64,000 nucleotides of DNA from assembly GCA_025201375.1 (NCBI GenBank), contig JAIWZP010000077.1, positions 1 to 64,000 on the forward strand. The letters run 5' to 3'. The notes beneath the pieces were generated by a model. The model did not search any database. It was not told the DNA's origin and worked only from the letters and a program-made list of their open reading frames with translations. A program made the position numbers and the translations under genes. This document shows positions 1 to 11,757 of the stretch, piece after piece (within the stretch, counting starts at the first letter, position 1; every line of letters starts with the position of its first letter). This DNA comes from Gongronella butleri. Taxonomy: Eukaryota; Mucoromycota; Mucoromycetes; Mucorales; Cunninghamellaceae.

Positions 1-497
1 ACCGAGATTGCGGAAGATGCGCATTCTTCCAACAAAACGCATGAAGAAGCAGTAAAGCGTGATGACCAGCCGACAGCGGGCTTTTGTGACGAGCAAAGCG
101 GGACCATTACCCGATTGGGTAATGCCCGCATAGAGGAGCGGCATGAGAAAGATCAATTGCGGCGACAAGTCAGCATTTTTCATTCTTTGATCACTGCTTG
201 CACACGCATTGACGCGTTAAACGCGTTTAAGACGCGCTTGCGCTTTCTTTCATTGACAGACCAAGCGTCTGTTAGGCTTTTCTTATTAAATCAAGCTCTG
301 TAAAGCAGGCAAATACAACAATCATATTGTACCTACAGTGAAGATACTGTACTTTACTGTAGAAGATCAATCATACACTGGAGAAAGAAAACTCATTGTT
401 TTGTCATTGAGCGGCCGTTGCGTCCCCTTCGCGTGGTCTTCAGTATGCCCACTTTATCATGATTGTAACGGTCAATTAAAGACAATTCGATGACAGA

Positions 498-620
498 ACA
501 ACGACCGCGCAACGACTGCGCAATAGTCGCACAAAGACCGCGCATTGGCTGAACAACGGCCGAGCAATGGCTGCACAACGACCGCGCTATGGTGGTGCAA
601 TAGTCGTGCGACGATCGGTT
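498..620. repeat. Degenerate 12-bp tandem repeat
   Basis: Units resembling caacgaccgcgc, aacgactgcgca and atagtcgcacaa follow one another about ten times with a 12-bp period and much divergence. Because the period is a multiple of three, the minus strand stays open (393-686) and gives a repetitive Arg/Ser/Cys-rich translation. I see no sign that this is a gene. Confidence 0.6.
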
Positions 621-861
621 AGCACACAAACGGTCAGAGCAGATTATTCCTCCATTAGTCCCAAAAAAAAAAAATTGGGCGCGCACGCGCGTTCACGCGC
701 GGCACATGATTTTATTTTGTATTTTGTCTGCTTTTTATGATATTTCAGCTAATGTCACCCAATCATAATGCCAATTTGAGTGCAATGGGGCCACCACAGA
801 GCCTTAGGCACCTTACCTTCGTCCCTTTTCGTTGTTCAGACCGAGGATGATAACTTGAGAA

Positions 862-1105
862 ATGTTGTTATATTAAAATCTGCAGTCTACAGAGCAAAAA
901 AAGTGAGAAATTGATGATCTTGCTTTGTCACCACCCCTGTTGCGCCGCAACAGCGATCGCAATTGCCATTATTACCTTCATACTAATGTTGTTGTATTAG
1001 AAGCTACAATCAATGAGAACAAAAAGTGAGAAATTGACGATCATTGGTTTGTCGCCACCCTTGTCACGCTGCAAAAGCGGTCACAATTGCCCTTACCATT
1101 ATACC
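862..1105 (+). repeat. Two-copy tandem duplication, period about 124 bp
   Basis: Copy 1 (about 862-985) and copy 2 (about 986-1105) share the order atgttgtt, aaaaagtgagaaattga, tttgtc, ccaccc, gc-rich centre and cacaattgcc. They differ by scattered substitutions and small indels. No coding potential is evident. Confidence 0.75.
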
Positions 1106-2589
1106 AAAGGAAGTAAAGAGCAGCGTTGAATCATTGCGCCTGTACAGTACTGTACAGTAGTTGCGAGTGCTGCCAGCCATACGCGACACGTGAAGAATGC
1201 AAAAGTGCATGTCAACAGAGCATGAAATGCTGTACTGTAAGTCCAATATGTGCGATGCGTGCAAAGTGAAAACATACTTGCTGACAGTGTTCAAATATCG
1301 TGTTCAACGGACCTGGCACGCCAAAAATGCTCTGGCACACGCTCAAAGTGACTAAATAAAATACCCAAAATACGCACTGCACACAACGGGGCAAGGTCGC
1401 ATTGGCAGCTACGAGAGCAAGAAACAGGTGAATGGTTGAACACCACCGATATGGGCACTCACCACCAGTTTGGAGTGCTCTAATATACGTAGAGTCTGCA
1501 GTGCTACCAACGATGACGAGAAAAAAAAGGATGAGAGAGAGAGAGAAAAGGAAAAGCGGGACCTGGCAGTCAACTAAAAAAGATTTTCTTATCTCCGATG
1601 TGGGCGAGGTTATCAATTCCCCCCATTTTTTTCTCAAAGTCCGTTTTCCGCACTCTTTTTTTTTTGTCGATCGTCATGTTCATGTCAATGAGTCAATGAG
1701 ACTCGCGTCTATTACAGTAGGCTCAGGTTGCATAGGACGACACGAAAACGGGTGTCTTTGGCTCGTGTTCTTTTGTTTTGCGTATTTTATAGTGCACGAC
1801 ATGGCCATGGACGCGTCCAATGTCCATGACTTGGTCTTTTTTTCCTTTTGGTGCATGTGACGATGGGAGTGGGTAGCATGTCGCTATGCGCGTTCATTGT
1901 GAATAGAAACGTGCCTCTGGACACGTTCTTTGTGAGCAACAGTCTATTCAGACGTGCTTTGATTCTGCTGCCCATCATGTCCAGGCAAAGAAGCAAAAAA
2001 AAAAGGCGGAAAACGGACTTGAAATACGCCGTTTTGCCCCCGCCACACCGCTGCTGCCGCCGCGCCCAATTGATCAGCCATTCTCTCATTCTGACTCCAA
2101 ATGCTTTCAATCTAAAATGAGTGATTTAATGTAGTTGTTTGGCATTGCGCACTGCTTTTCATGGGACACGGTTCCAAACCTGCCAATGGTCATTGTTTTA
2201 TTTGATGGAACAATTTTTTTTTGCAAAAAGGCTTCAGCATTATTCAAATGATAACGCGCTTGCAATTCATCGAATGCGATGCTCCAGCTCTTTTTTTTTT
2301 TTGCCAAGTCAATCAAATCGAGGGCATCTGTCAGCGCTTAACACTGCACAAATCATGGCACGGCCATTGCACGACTGGCTAACTCATTGAATGGCAATCA
2401 GTGCTGGCAATTCAAAGAACATGTTACAAGTCATTGAATTCCCGGTGCATGCCTGTTGCACGCTCGTTGATTTAATATTTTATATTTTTAAGCGTGGTCA
2501 TCGAATTGCCAGCGCACTTTCATTTTTCGCCTATTTTCTCTCAAATCGATGAGCATTCCATATCATCCAAAATTCATTTCTCCAGTGAT

Positions 2590-3560
2590 ACCTTCTTTTA
2601 AACACCAAAAAGCATGTTTTTCAAACTTTGCCGGCCAGCTGTGCTTCCAGAATAAAATTTACAGCCTGTTCGCCCTCCAATGAAACCTGCGTCATGTCAT
2701 AATACTGTAGGTACAGTACTACAGTAATTAAACTCTAGCCCAGTGCTCATTCAGGGCAGACCCGCTCGATTTTTTTTGGATCCGAAAGATACCAAAAATC
2801 TCCTATTTGTACTATTTTGCACTCATCTGTTTATCTGCATAGTCCACCCCGCTCAAAAACAGCTGTATCGCATTGAACGCAAAATTTGCAACAAAAAGGC
2901 TTAAACCCCCAAAGCGCTACGACCACTTTTGAAAAATTCAGGGGTCACTCAGGGGTCACACATTCCAGTCTCAGAAAATGCCAAATTTGGATTTTTCGAA
3001 CTCCGAGTGATCAATGCATCCCAAACAGGCAACTCCGACAATTTGCTATTGCCAGACAACATGGCAGATCACCCCAAGTTTAAGAAAAAAGCCCAAAGAG
3101 TGACGCATGAACGGCGATCGACTGAGAAAATTGCCTACATTAAGCAAGATTTTTTGCAAAAATTTAAGGGTTGACACTTCCAAATTAGGTACGTGGATTG
3201 CATGGAGTTTATTTTTTTACAGTACTGTATGACATTTTTTTTTTATTTTGCAGTGTTGAGTTGTGCGTTGAGTGGGCTACGTAAAGGCTGCTGCTGAAAT
3301 GACTGATGCAAAAAGTTAAAACTCAAGCAAGCGCGCTGCAACCTGCAAGTCATCCCAAGATTATGATAGATGCTTTGACCCCTTGTTTGTTAGTATGATA
3401 AAACGGCAATAAAAATCGGGGGTCAACTACAGTAGGCAGTTGTCAAGCAAATCACGACCAAAGATTTTCATGGTGGAAAAGTGAATTTTCTTTGCGAGTT
3501 TTGCTCAGATCACGATGAAACTTGCCGCATTCGATATGGATTCGACAGCTGCTTACGTAG
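2590..3560 (+). repeat. Dispersed repeat R1, copy A
   Basis: About 1 kb aligns with 42480-43470 (copy C), and its left part with 33300-33620 (copy B). Shared landmarks are ctcaggggtcacaca, gtgatcaatgcatcccaaac and gagtgacgcatgaacggcga. The copies differ by substitutions and by 5-bp expansions at TA dinucleotides. No conserved open frame spans the copies, so this looks like a degraded or non-coding mobile repeat. Confidence 0.8.
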
Positions 3561-4082
3561 ACACGTTAAAAGAACTATGGTTTCTCTTTCCGATTGTCGA
3601 GAAATTTAATTTTGAAAATTAATTCAATGTTTGATCAATTTTTGCAAGCGTGCAAAGTTCATTCATCGGCCGAGCAAACAATCTGAAAATGACATTCAGC
3701 GATGTCTCTTTTGAACGCAACCAGTTTCACCGCGGTCCACAAAATATTTCGAGAGCCAGAGCCGAATTTGCGAAAATAACGAATTTTCGGATGCATCTCG
3801 GTAACGGCCGAAAAAATTGTGGGATTCGATGGTTCATTGAAAAGAGGCACACCAAAAATCAAGTATTGACAACGTTGAGTGGCGATCCATTCATGGTTTT
3901 TGGTCGTCAACATTGTTGTACTGTACTGTACGGTATACTGTATGATATACTGTATGTATCATATCGTTTCTTGCTGAAAAGAGAGTCAATCTACAGTAAA
4001 TGTACAGTATCTGAGTACCATACAGCATACTGTATTCATAATTTCATATCATATTGAAAATGGTCGATTTGCTTTCGCCAAC

Positions 4083-4084
<2 letters not shown>

Positions 4085-4143
<59 letters not shown>
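4085..4143. repeat. Poly-A tract (about 59 nt)
   Basis: An uninterrupted A run in intergenic DNA, the longest homopolymer of the window. It could be the tail of an old retro-inserted sequence, but I see no recognisable element to its left and no clear target duplication. Confidence 0.8.
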
Positions 4144-4145
<2 letters not shown>

Positions 4146-4573
4146 TGTTCATCTACGGGCGTATGATACATAAAAGAACGCACGAGTGCACAGTAGTAGT
4201 ACTTCATCTCAGCGGTGCGTTGTGTGTGCTTCGTTGCAATTTGCAAATGTGAAGCCTTGGTATCATACCGTATGTTTTTGAGCAAAATTGGTGAAATGCG
4301 CATTTTTTCGGCTGAAACAGTGCCTGAATTTTCTGATTGTTCCCCCGCTTGCTCTCCCTTTTTTTTTTTGGACTTGATGCATGGCACGCACCTGACCATC
4401 GCTTTGGCAGATGGATGTCTGTGCCCTCTGTGTCTTGGCGGCGAGCCACTTTACTGTATGCAGGAGGCACAGCAAGACACATGTGCACCAAGGCGTAGCA
4501 ATTTGCTGTTGCGCTTGCGCGAGGAATGCGGAGAGTGCGGAGACGGGAAAAAATGATGTGCATCAGCAAAAAG

Positions 4574-4580
4574 TATAAAA
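4574..4580 (+). promoter_or_regulatory. Candidate TATA box of EDE1-like gene
   Basis: TATAAAA lies 74 bp before the chosen ATG and is followed by a T-rich stretch, a common fungal core promoter arrangement. Confidence 0.4.
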
Positions 4581-4653
4581 ATGGAAGGCGGGTTTTCGTT
4601 GGATAGATGCACCTTCTTTTTTTCCCTTTTTCTTTCGTTTCAGCTCTTTTTTA

Positions 4654-7600
4654 ATGGCGTATTCGGCGATGTCTTGGGAAAAGTACCTTTCTGCGCAAGA
4701 GGCAGTGGTATACGGGCAGCTGTTCAAGGCTGTTTCCAACGTGACATCCGGCATTGTCACGGGCACCGAGGCGGTGCAATTTTTTGCAAAGTCTGGCGTG
4801 CCTAACCAAATTCTGTCTGATGTAAAGTCTTTTTTGATGGACGACCTCGTTCTTTTTATGCCTCTTTGCTCTTTTACACTGAGCAGCCCTGACTCACCTG
4901 TTCGTTCTTTTTTCTTTGAAAAATAGATTTGGGAGACGGCCGATCGCGACAACCTTGGGTATTTGACGCCCGAGACATTCTCCATTGCACTGAAGCTTAT
5001 TGCTTGTGCTCAGCATGGCACCGAAGTGGCCGACCCCATCATCTCAACGAGTAAAGTGTGCACGACAAGGCGGGTGTGGCGGCCATTCTCACCATTTTCT
5101 TTCAATGGATAGGTGTGCCGCTTCCACAATTCAAGGGCATGTCGCTGGACACGGTCAGCAGCCCTCGGCCCAATGCACCTGCAGCTGCTGCTGCTGTTGC
5201 CTCTGCGCCGGCGGCCATGATCACAGCGACTGAGCGTGAAAAGTATGCGGCCATTTTCCGCGCGCAGCAGCCCAAAAATGGCGTTCTTGACGCCAATGCT
5301 GCGAAAAGTGTGTTTCTCAAGTCCAGATTGCCCAATGATACGCTGGCCGAGATTTGGTAAACATCGAGGGCAAATGGGAGTGGGGGAGAAAAATGGGGGG
5401 GGGCAGAAAATGGTAAAAAAAAAAAGCGCATTTATTGATGGATTTGCCCATTTTTTTTAGGGGACTCGCTGATGTGCGTCAATCGGGGACGCTGAACCAG
5501 ACGGAATTCACGATTGCCATGCACTACATTGCCAAGATGATGGACGGATCGATGTCGTCGTTGCCTGCGCAGCTGCCTGTGTCGGTGTATTCGTCGGCCG
5601 GTGGCGGCGGCAGTGTGTCGACGCCGCTCTTGTCGCATCAGGCGTCGCCCTTGGCACCGCAGCTCACGGGCAACAGCACGGGGTCGTTCCATCGCATCAT
5701 GACGCCGCCGCAGCGTGCAGCCACCATTGACTCGCTTGGCAGCTTTGCCTTTTCGACGGAGCCGCCGCAGCAGCAGCAAACGCCTCAAACGAGCCAAGCG
5801 CAGCAACCGCAACAAAAATGGGACGTGCCTGCGTCTGAAAAGACGCAATACGACTCGTATTTCGATCGAATTGACACGCAGCGCATCGGGTTTGTACAAG
5901 GCAAGGACGCTGTCGAGTTCTTCAAGAATTCGGGGCTTGCCGATGCGGATCTTGCGCACATTTGGGATCTGGCGGATACGGCGCAGCGTGGCCGCCTGTC
6001 GCGCGACGAGTTTGCTGTTGCTATGCACCTGATTCACAAGCGTTTGCGCGGGGAAACGTTACCCACGGTCCTCCCGCCATCGCTCATGCCACCCAGCCAT
6101 CAAGCATCCTCACCTGCCGCCTTTGTTGCCAGCCCCAGAGCCATGCCACTCACCAGCCCCGCATTTGCCTCGGCTATGCCTACACAGGATCCCTTTAATC
6201 CGCCCAGCAAAGGTAATTTTTTTTTTTTTTGAGAAAAATTGACAAAAAAAGACGTTTTATTGACTTCCCATTTTTCAGAGGGCAACCTGTTGGAGGACGA
6301 CTTGCTTGGCGACTTTGGCAACAATGATGCGCTGCCGCGCGAGACGAACCAGGTGAACCAATTGCACAACCAGATCAGCGCGCTGCAGTCGACGACGATG
6401 GACGTGAAGAAGCAAAAGGCGACGGCGGAGCAGACGCTTGAGCAGCTTGGCAAGCAAAAGGCCGAGTTGCAGACGGCGCTGACGCAGGTGCAGATGGCAC
6501 ACGACGCGGAAGTGAAGGAATTGAACGCGTTGCAAGAGACGATCCGGCAAGAAGAGCCAGCGTGGCAACAAGCGCGTAGCGAGTACGATGCGGCGCAACA
6601 GCAGCTGCAGGCGGCACGCCAAGAGATCCAGCAGCTCAAGCAGCGCATTGAATCCAGCCGCGAACAGTCGGAGCAATACCGGCAGCAAGTGGTCGCAATC
6701 CAGCAGGAAACACAACAATTGTTGCAACAAGTGGAACAATTGACGGGCGAAGCCAAGCAACAGGAGACCAAGACCGATATCCACCATCGCCAAGTCACGG
6801 CGGCCGCTCAGGACCGCGATCAAGCCAAGCGCCACATGGAAGATGCGAAAGAAGTCCAAGGAATGACGCAGGCTCTAGCCAACGACGTGCACATTGGCGA
6901 AACCAACGCGGCGCCATCGAATCCACCGAATTTGTCGACACCCATTGCCACTCATGGCGACGGAGACGACGGCGAGACGTCGTCCGACGATGACGAGCCA
7001 TTTGACCGCAAGAAATACGCGGCGGCGGCGGCGGCGTCACCCAAGTCGCCTACCAGTCCAAAGGTGCCCAGCAACAGCAACAGCCCCTTTGCAACCCATT
7101 CGACGACAGAACCCAAAAACAGCTTTTTTGACATTTTCTCGCCTCATTTGTCGCAGGCCGAGTCACCGGCAGGTACGCCCAAGCAAGAAACAACCGCGCC
7201 TGCTGCCAATGCCGCGGCCCCCGACGATTTTGATGCCGTGTTTGGCGACCTCGCGGGCGTGCCGTCGCCGGATGAGCAGGCCAATGACGAGCAGACCACG
7301 AAAAATGTCGTGCATGATCCGTTTGCCGCGTTTGGTGCGTCGGCCGCGGCCCCTACCCAGCCTGCCGCAACGTCGTCGTCGCCGTCTGCCTTTGACGACG
7401 ACTTTGATGCCGCCTTTTCGGGTTCCTTGTCGGCCGCCAAGGTCGCGACGGTCTCATCGCCTGTGCAAGGAAACGCCAAAAACACAGACATCGATGACAT
7501 TGATGCCGCGTTTGGCCTCTTTGACCAAAAGACCGTGCCCAAGGAAGCGCCCACGGCGTGGGCCTCGTCGTTTGACGGGTTTAATGCAGGTGCCAGCGGC

Positions 7601-7978
7601 TCTGGGAGCGGCCATGCACCTGCTGCTGCGGCTGCGCCTGCTGACGATTGGGACGCCATCTTTGGCGCCGCTGCTTCTGCGGCTCCTGCGGCTGCTGCCC
7701 CCGCTGCCACCACCAGTGCGCCTGCCGAGTCGTCGTCGACCGCGTCGTTTGGCTTTGACGATGCCTTTTCCACATCCGCGGTAGCCTCAACTTCTGCACC
7801 CGCCGCGACAACCACGCCAGACGCCGCATCGCGTGCCGCCAAGGCTAGCGAGAGCGACAAACTAGAGGAATTGGTCCGTATGGGTTTTGACAGGACAATG
7901 GCCAAAGATGCGCTCAATCGCTACGATCAAGATGTCACTAAAGCCACCAACTTTTTGCTCGACCAGCCTGCGCAGTAG
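4654..7978 (+). CDS. EDE1: EDE1/Eps15-like endocytic scaffold with three EH domains and UBA
   Basis: Five exons: 4654-4821, 4927-5050, 5113-5356, 5461-6212, 6279-7978; about 995 aa. Three EH domains are visible (about residues 8-95, 137-215, 300-385), each with the ISDIW/LAEIWGLAD/AHIWDLAD core. A Q/E/K-rich coiled coil follows (about 454-630), then a long low-complexity region with repeated FDAVF/FDAAF/WDAIF acidic-aromatic motifs and DPF motifs. The protein ends in a UBA domain (from LEELVRMGFDRTMAKDALN). This order matches yeast Ede1, an early-arriving clathrin-endocytosis scaffold that binds NPF peptides and ubiquitin at the plasma membrane. The ATG at 4654 is chosen because the first EH domain starts a few residues later. 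Exon phases agree at all four junctions. Yeast Ede1 is longer (about 1,380 aa); the difference lies in the linker regions. Confidence 0.92.
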
Positions 7979-8670
7979 CACCACCCACTACTCTTTTTTT
8001 TACTCCCTTTTTTTCATTGTATTCCCTCCTTAATTTATTTCGTCGCTGTCAGTAAAACACGCCTTTTTTTTTCGTTCTTTTGGTCCCCTTGATCTCCCTT
8101 GTAACCTCCTTTTTTTTGCGTGTGTGTTTGTCATCCGAGTGTCACCAATCTTGATTTTTTATGCTAGAAACGATGGCCAAGGAGGCGCGTCCACTATTTA
8201 GACTCTTATGAATGCAGGATGGCCTGATCGCGGCCCAGCTCGTGCAGAAAAGGATGCAATGCCAGCCATTTTGTTTCCCTTATTTTCGTCCTGTTGGTTT
8301 GCCATGGCTTTTGCACAATCAATGTCGTGTCTTTTTTTTTTTTTTTTTTTTTTTTTTTCATGCAGACCTCGGGACCAGCCTTGGAGGAGCAATTGAGGGG
8401 GCTCGCACCTCCTTTTAAATGCTCTCACCTTCATTTGGCAATGAAAAAGGCCGGGTGATCCACGCCAATTCGCGTGTCGCCTTCCCCTTTTTCCTTTTTG
8501 AAACGTTGTCGCGGGACCCAACCTTGGCATAAAGTCTAGTGTGCGCGTCTCCTATTCCTTTTCTCTTTGTTTCCTCGCTTTTTTTTCCTTTTTTTTCTTT
8601 TTTTCTTTTCCCTGGCTTTGGGCTTTTTTTTTTTCATCCTCATCATCCTCCTCCAATTACTCTTCATGCC
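7979..8670. other. Intergenic spacer
   Basis: Spacer between two genes transcribed the same way. It is pyrimidine-rich, with T runs at 8331-8358 and 8575-8635; the second probably forms the CT-rich leader of the RGS gene. No other feature is seen. Confidence 0.6.
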
Positions 8671-10793
8671 ATGTCGCAAGCCTACACGTCAGTCATGAAA
8701 TTCACGGTCGATGGCCGGCCATACATCAAGGTATAATCATTTGAAAGAAAAAATCGAAAAAATCGAAAAAGAACGCGTCGCGTTAACAATTTTTCGACCT
8801 TTTTTTTTTTTTTTTTTAAAAGGATGTGCATGATTTGTTTGGTGCGTTGGTGACGCAGGTCAAGTTTGATTCGCACCGGTACCTGTTTCGGAATTATGAC
8901 AATACAATTACATCGGACGACGCGCTGAATGTGTTGAGCAATCTGCAATTCACGCGGTCCATGAAGGTGCCTGATCCCGAGGACAATTTCCGCCTTGTGA
9001 CGACGATCACGACAACGACGTTCAACATGGAACGTAGTGTGGCCAAGGCGCTGTGCCAGCAATTCCTGTCGTCGCGCCTGATGGTCAATGCTGTCGATCC
9101 GTCGAATCGCACGTTCCGCGATCGTGGCCTGTGGCAGATCACACCAAAGGGCCTGATTGTGCTGAATGAGTTTTGCAAGAATACTGGCAAGGAGCACTAT
9201 TTGCTGCGCCAATTCCCCGTCGATGGCCTTGCACTTGTGCCTCTTGAGCGATATGATGACGATCAATTGTGCCTCAACCGGCAAAACATGGCGTCGCTTT
9301 TCCGCACCATGATGGATGGTCTGCAGTCCGTGTCATCTTCTTCTTCTTCGTCGTCGTCTTCCAATTCACAAAAAGAGGACAATCAGGCCAATGACGCGTA
9401 TCCTCCCTCCGTGTCGACGACCACGACGCGCCGCAGTGGCACGGACAGGCACAGTGCCAAGCGCAATTCCGTGGTGTCGACGCATTCGACAGCATCGTCG
9501 ACACATTCATCCAGTTACAACTTTACCGCGCCCTTTTCGGTGGCATCACTCATGTCGGCCGCATCCAGTCTCGCGTCCTCTGCTGCAGGCACCATGGCCA
9601 CTACCGAGAAATTCCATTTGTTGGACAATCGTCTATTGCAAACGGCGTCGTCCATGCGCGGCGCGTCAGCGTCGACGTCGACGGTCCACATGTCGCCGAA
9701 TGCAAATGCGAACGGTACACCGTCCATGGGCCAATCGCGCTCAGACACCACGGCCAATTCGTCCAATGGCGGCAAAAAGGTGCGCAAGATCTTCTCGTCG
9801 CAATTGTGCTGCGATTGGCTCGTGGCCTTTTGCACGCTCGCGTCGCGTGAAGAAGCCGAGCTCGTGGCATCTGAATTCCTGCGCCACGGCTGGATCGAAT
9901 TGCAAAACAAAGACGACGCAAAGGCCATCACCGCGTCAAAGGGCACGCTTTTGCTCGTCACCACAAAGGGCCGCAACATGATCCTGACCGACCCCGGGAA
10001 CAACAAGCCATTGGCCGCCACCAATACTAAATCAGCCGGTGCACTTGTTCAGCAGCAGCCATCGTCGCCACAAACGTCCAGCACGGCATCCAATGGCGCG
10101 AATCTTGCCGGAACAGGCGCAAATGGAGGAATTGGGGGGATTGGAGTGACTTCACAGGTCGGTGTCGTCAAACCACGCGATGCGACCATGATGCGCTCAT
10201 ACACGACGCGCCCGTCAAGTGCCGCCATGGACCATTCGCCCACCGTCATGTACAATCGTCAGCAGCAACAGGAAGGCAACTCGGCGCGCCTGATGATCGT
10301 ACTCAACGACCCGCAATTGCGCTCTCTCTTCAAGGATTTCCTCAAACAAAACTTTTGCGCGGAAAATCTCGATTTTTGGATTGATTACACGAATTTGCGC
10401 CGCAAGTGCAAGACGCAGAACCCGGCCATGATGTCGCAGAGCCAAAAGGATTTGCTCGAGGACGCATACGTCATTTGGAGCAATTATTTGTCGCCCGGCG
10501 CAAAATGGGAGCTCAATGTCGACCATGACTTGCAGCAAGAGCTTGCGCGTCTTGTCAATTCCATGATCAAGTTTGTCCCTGGCGATTATGCGCCCACCAT
10601 GGTCAACATGTCATCGCAATCCAACTCGCAATGCTTGCGCACCATCCTCAAACGCTTTGATCGCGTCGAGGAGCAGATTTGCCGCCTCATGGCGTCGGAC
10701 TCGGTGCCCAAATTCGTCACCTGGCTTACATCGTACCAAAAAAAGGAAAAGATCCCGGGCCTCGATCAGGGCATCACTCTGCTCAAGGCGTAA
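8671..10793 (+). CDS. DEP-RGS regulator of G-protein signalling (FlbA/Sst2-like)
   Basis: Two exons, 8671-8730 and 8823-10793; about 676 aa. The N-terminus (about 10-150) has the fungal DEP-like repeat of FlbA/Sst2, beginning DGRPYIKDVHDLFGAL and including a VTTITTTTFNMERSVAK segment. A canonical DEP domain lies at about 335-410. The C-terminal RGS domain (about 510-655) shows the FCAENLDFWIDY signature used for G-alpha contact. A Ser/Thr-rich linker (about 180-330) separates the halves. In fungi this family speeds GTP hydrolysis by a G-alpha subunit at the plasma membrane and so damps pheromone or nutrient GPCR signalling. An in-frame upstream ATG at 8539 would add an implausible F-rich peptide, so 8671 is preferred. 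The downstream neighbour is convergent. Confidence 0.92.
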
Positions 10794-11757
10794 AATGCAA
10801 AACGCTCGCCCCCCTTTGGACGCGATTTGATCCTCTCCTCTATTTTATGTTTTTATCAGTCCTTTTGCTAAATAATAAAGAAAATCGCATTAATGTAACA
10901 AATGGTCGCTGCGCAACTCCGTCATCCCCTGTTTGGCGCGTAAAAAAAAAAAAAGCACGCGCCGTGTTCGTCCCTTACCCCCCTTGCTAGCCCCCCTCTG
11001 TCCCGACCTTTTTACGAAAGAAAGGCGCCTGCATGGCCGATGACGGGGGTTGCACACGCCCAATTGACCCTTTTTAACGCGTAAAAAAAAAAAAAAAAAA
11101 AGAGGAAATCACGCGCTGTTGCCCCTCGTTTCCCATTACTTTTTTTTTTTTTTTCTCGTTTGCTTTTGAAAGGGCATCATGGAAAAAAAAATAAAATGGC
11201 TTCAGCGCCCAAACCCCATGAGGGTTGGAAAGAAAAAAAAAGTCGTCATTCCATCATTTGATTCATTTGATGGGTCGTTTCCCATGCAGCCTGCACCCGT
11301 GCAACGTCGTACACGCATTGCGTTCAAGCAAGAAAGCAAACGAGATCACGTTACTGGCGTGACAAGGGCGAGGGAAGGACAAGGTTTCGTTTTTGATCGA
11401 AAGGGACGGGATCATTTGCATTTTATTTTTGGATTTTTTTTTTTTTTTTTTTTTACGAAACGACAGGGAGAGAGAGTGGGGAGGGGGGAATCAGGGTGCA
11501 ATTGAGGGATTTTTTTTTCTTGTTTTCAAGGGCAGGGACCCATTCTGAACAGTGAATGGCTGAGAAAAAAGGGGAGGTGCGAGGATATAAGAGCATTGGA
11601 AATGAGTGGACAGGGGGGGATTGATTGTGAAGAAGAAGAAGAGAAGCAGGAGCAAGCTGATGAGATGAACATAAGCAAAAGAGAAGGGAGAGGAGACAGG
11701 GGAGAAAGAAAGAAAGAAAGAAAAAAAAAGGTGGAAAAAGAGGGAAAAATGGCTGGT
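10794..11757. other. Convergent 3' intergenic region
   Basis: Lies between the RGS gene and the kinase, tail to tail. It has A and T runs near 10941, 11082, 11141 and 11438 and an A/G-rich stretch (11640-11750). No gene is seen. Confidence 0.6.
10874..10879 (+). terminator. Candidate polyadenylation signal, RGS gene
   Basis: AATAAA lies about 80 bp after the stop codon. Confidence 0.45.

Larger units (their letters stand above)
1..4573. other. Gene-poor region upstream of EDE1-like gene
   Basis: No reading frame here resembles a known protein; all are short and low in complexity. The region holds a degenerate 12-bp tandem repeat (about 498-620), a 124-bp tandem duplication (862-1105), many TACTGTA/TACAGTA 7-mers (for example 345, 1143-1159, 2703-2726, 3218-3229, 3917-3960), copy A of dispersed repeat R1 (about 2590-3560) and a poly-A tract of about 59 bases (4085-4143). 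Confidence 0.7.

Noticed and set aside
393..686. Arg/Ser/Cys-rich minus-strand frame
   Set aside because: Product of the 12-bp degenerate repeat; no start context, domain or codon signal.
6100..6859. Long antisense frames across the EDE1-like coiled coil and Ala-rich region
   Set aside because: Mirror frames of repetitive coding sequence; Leu/Cys/Arg-rich translations without domains.
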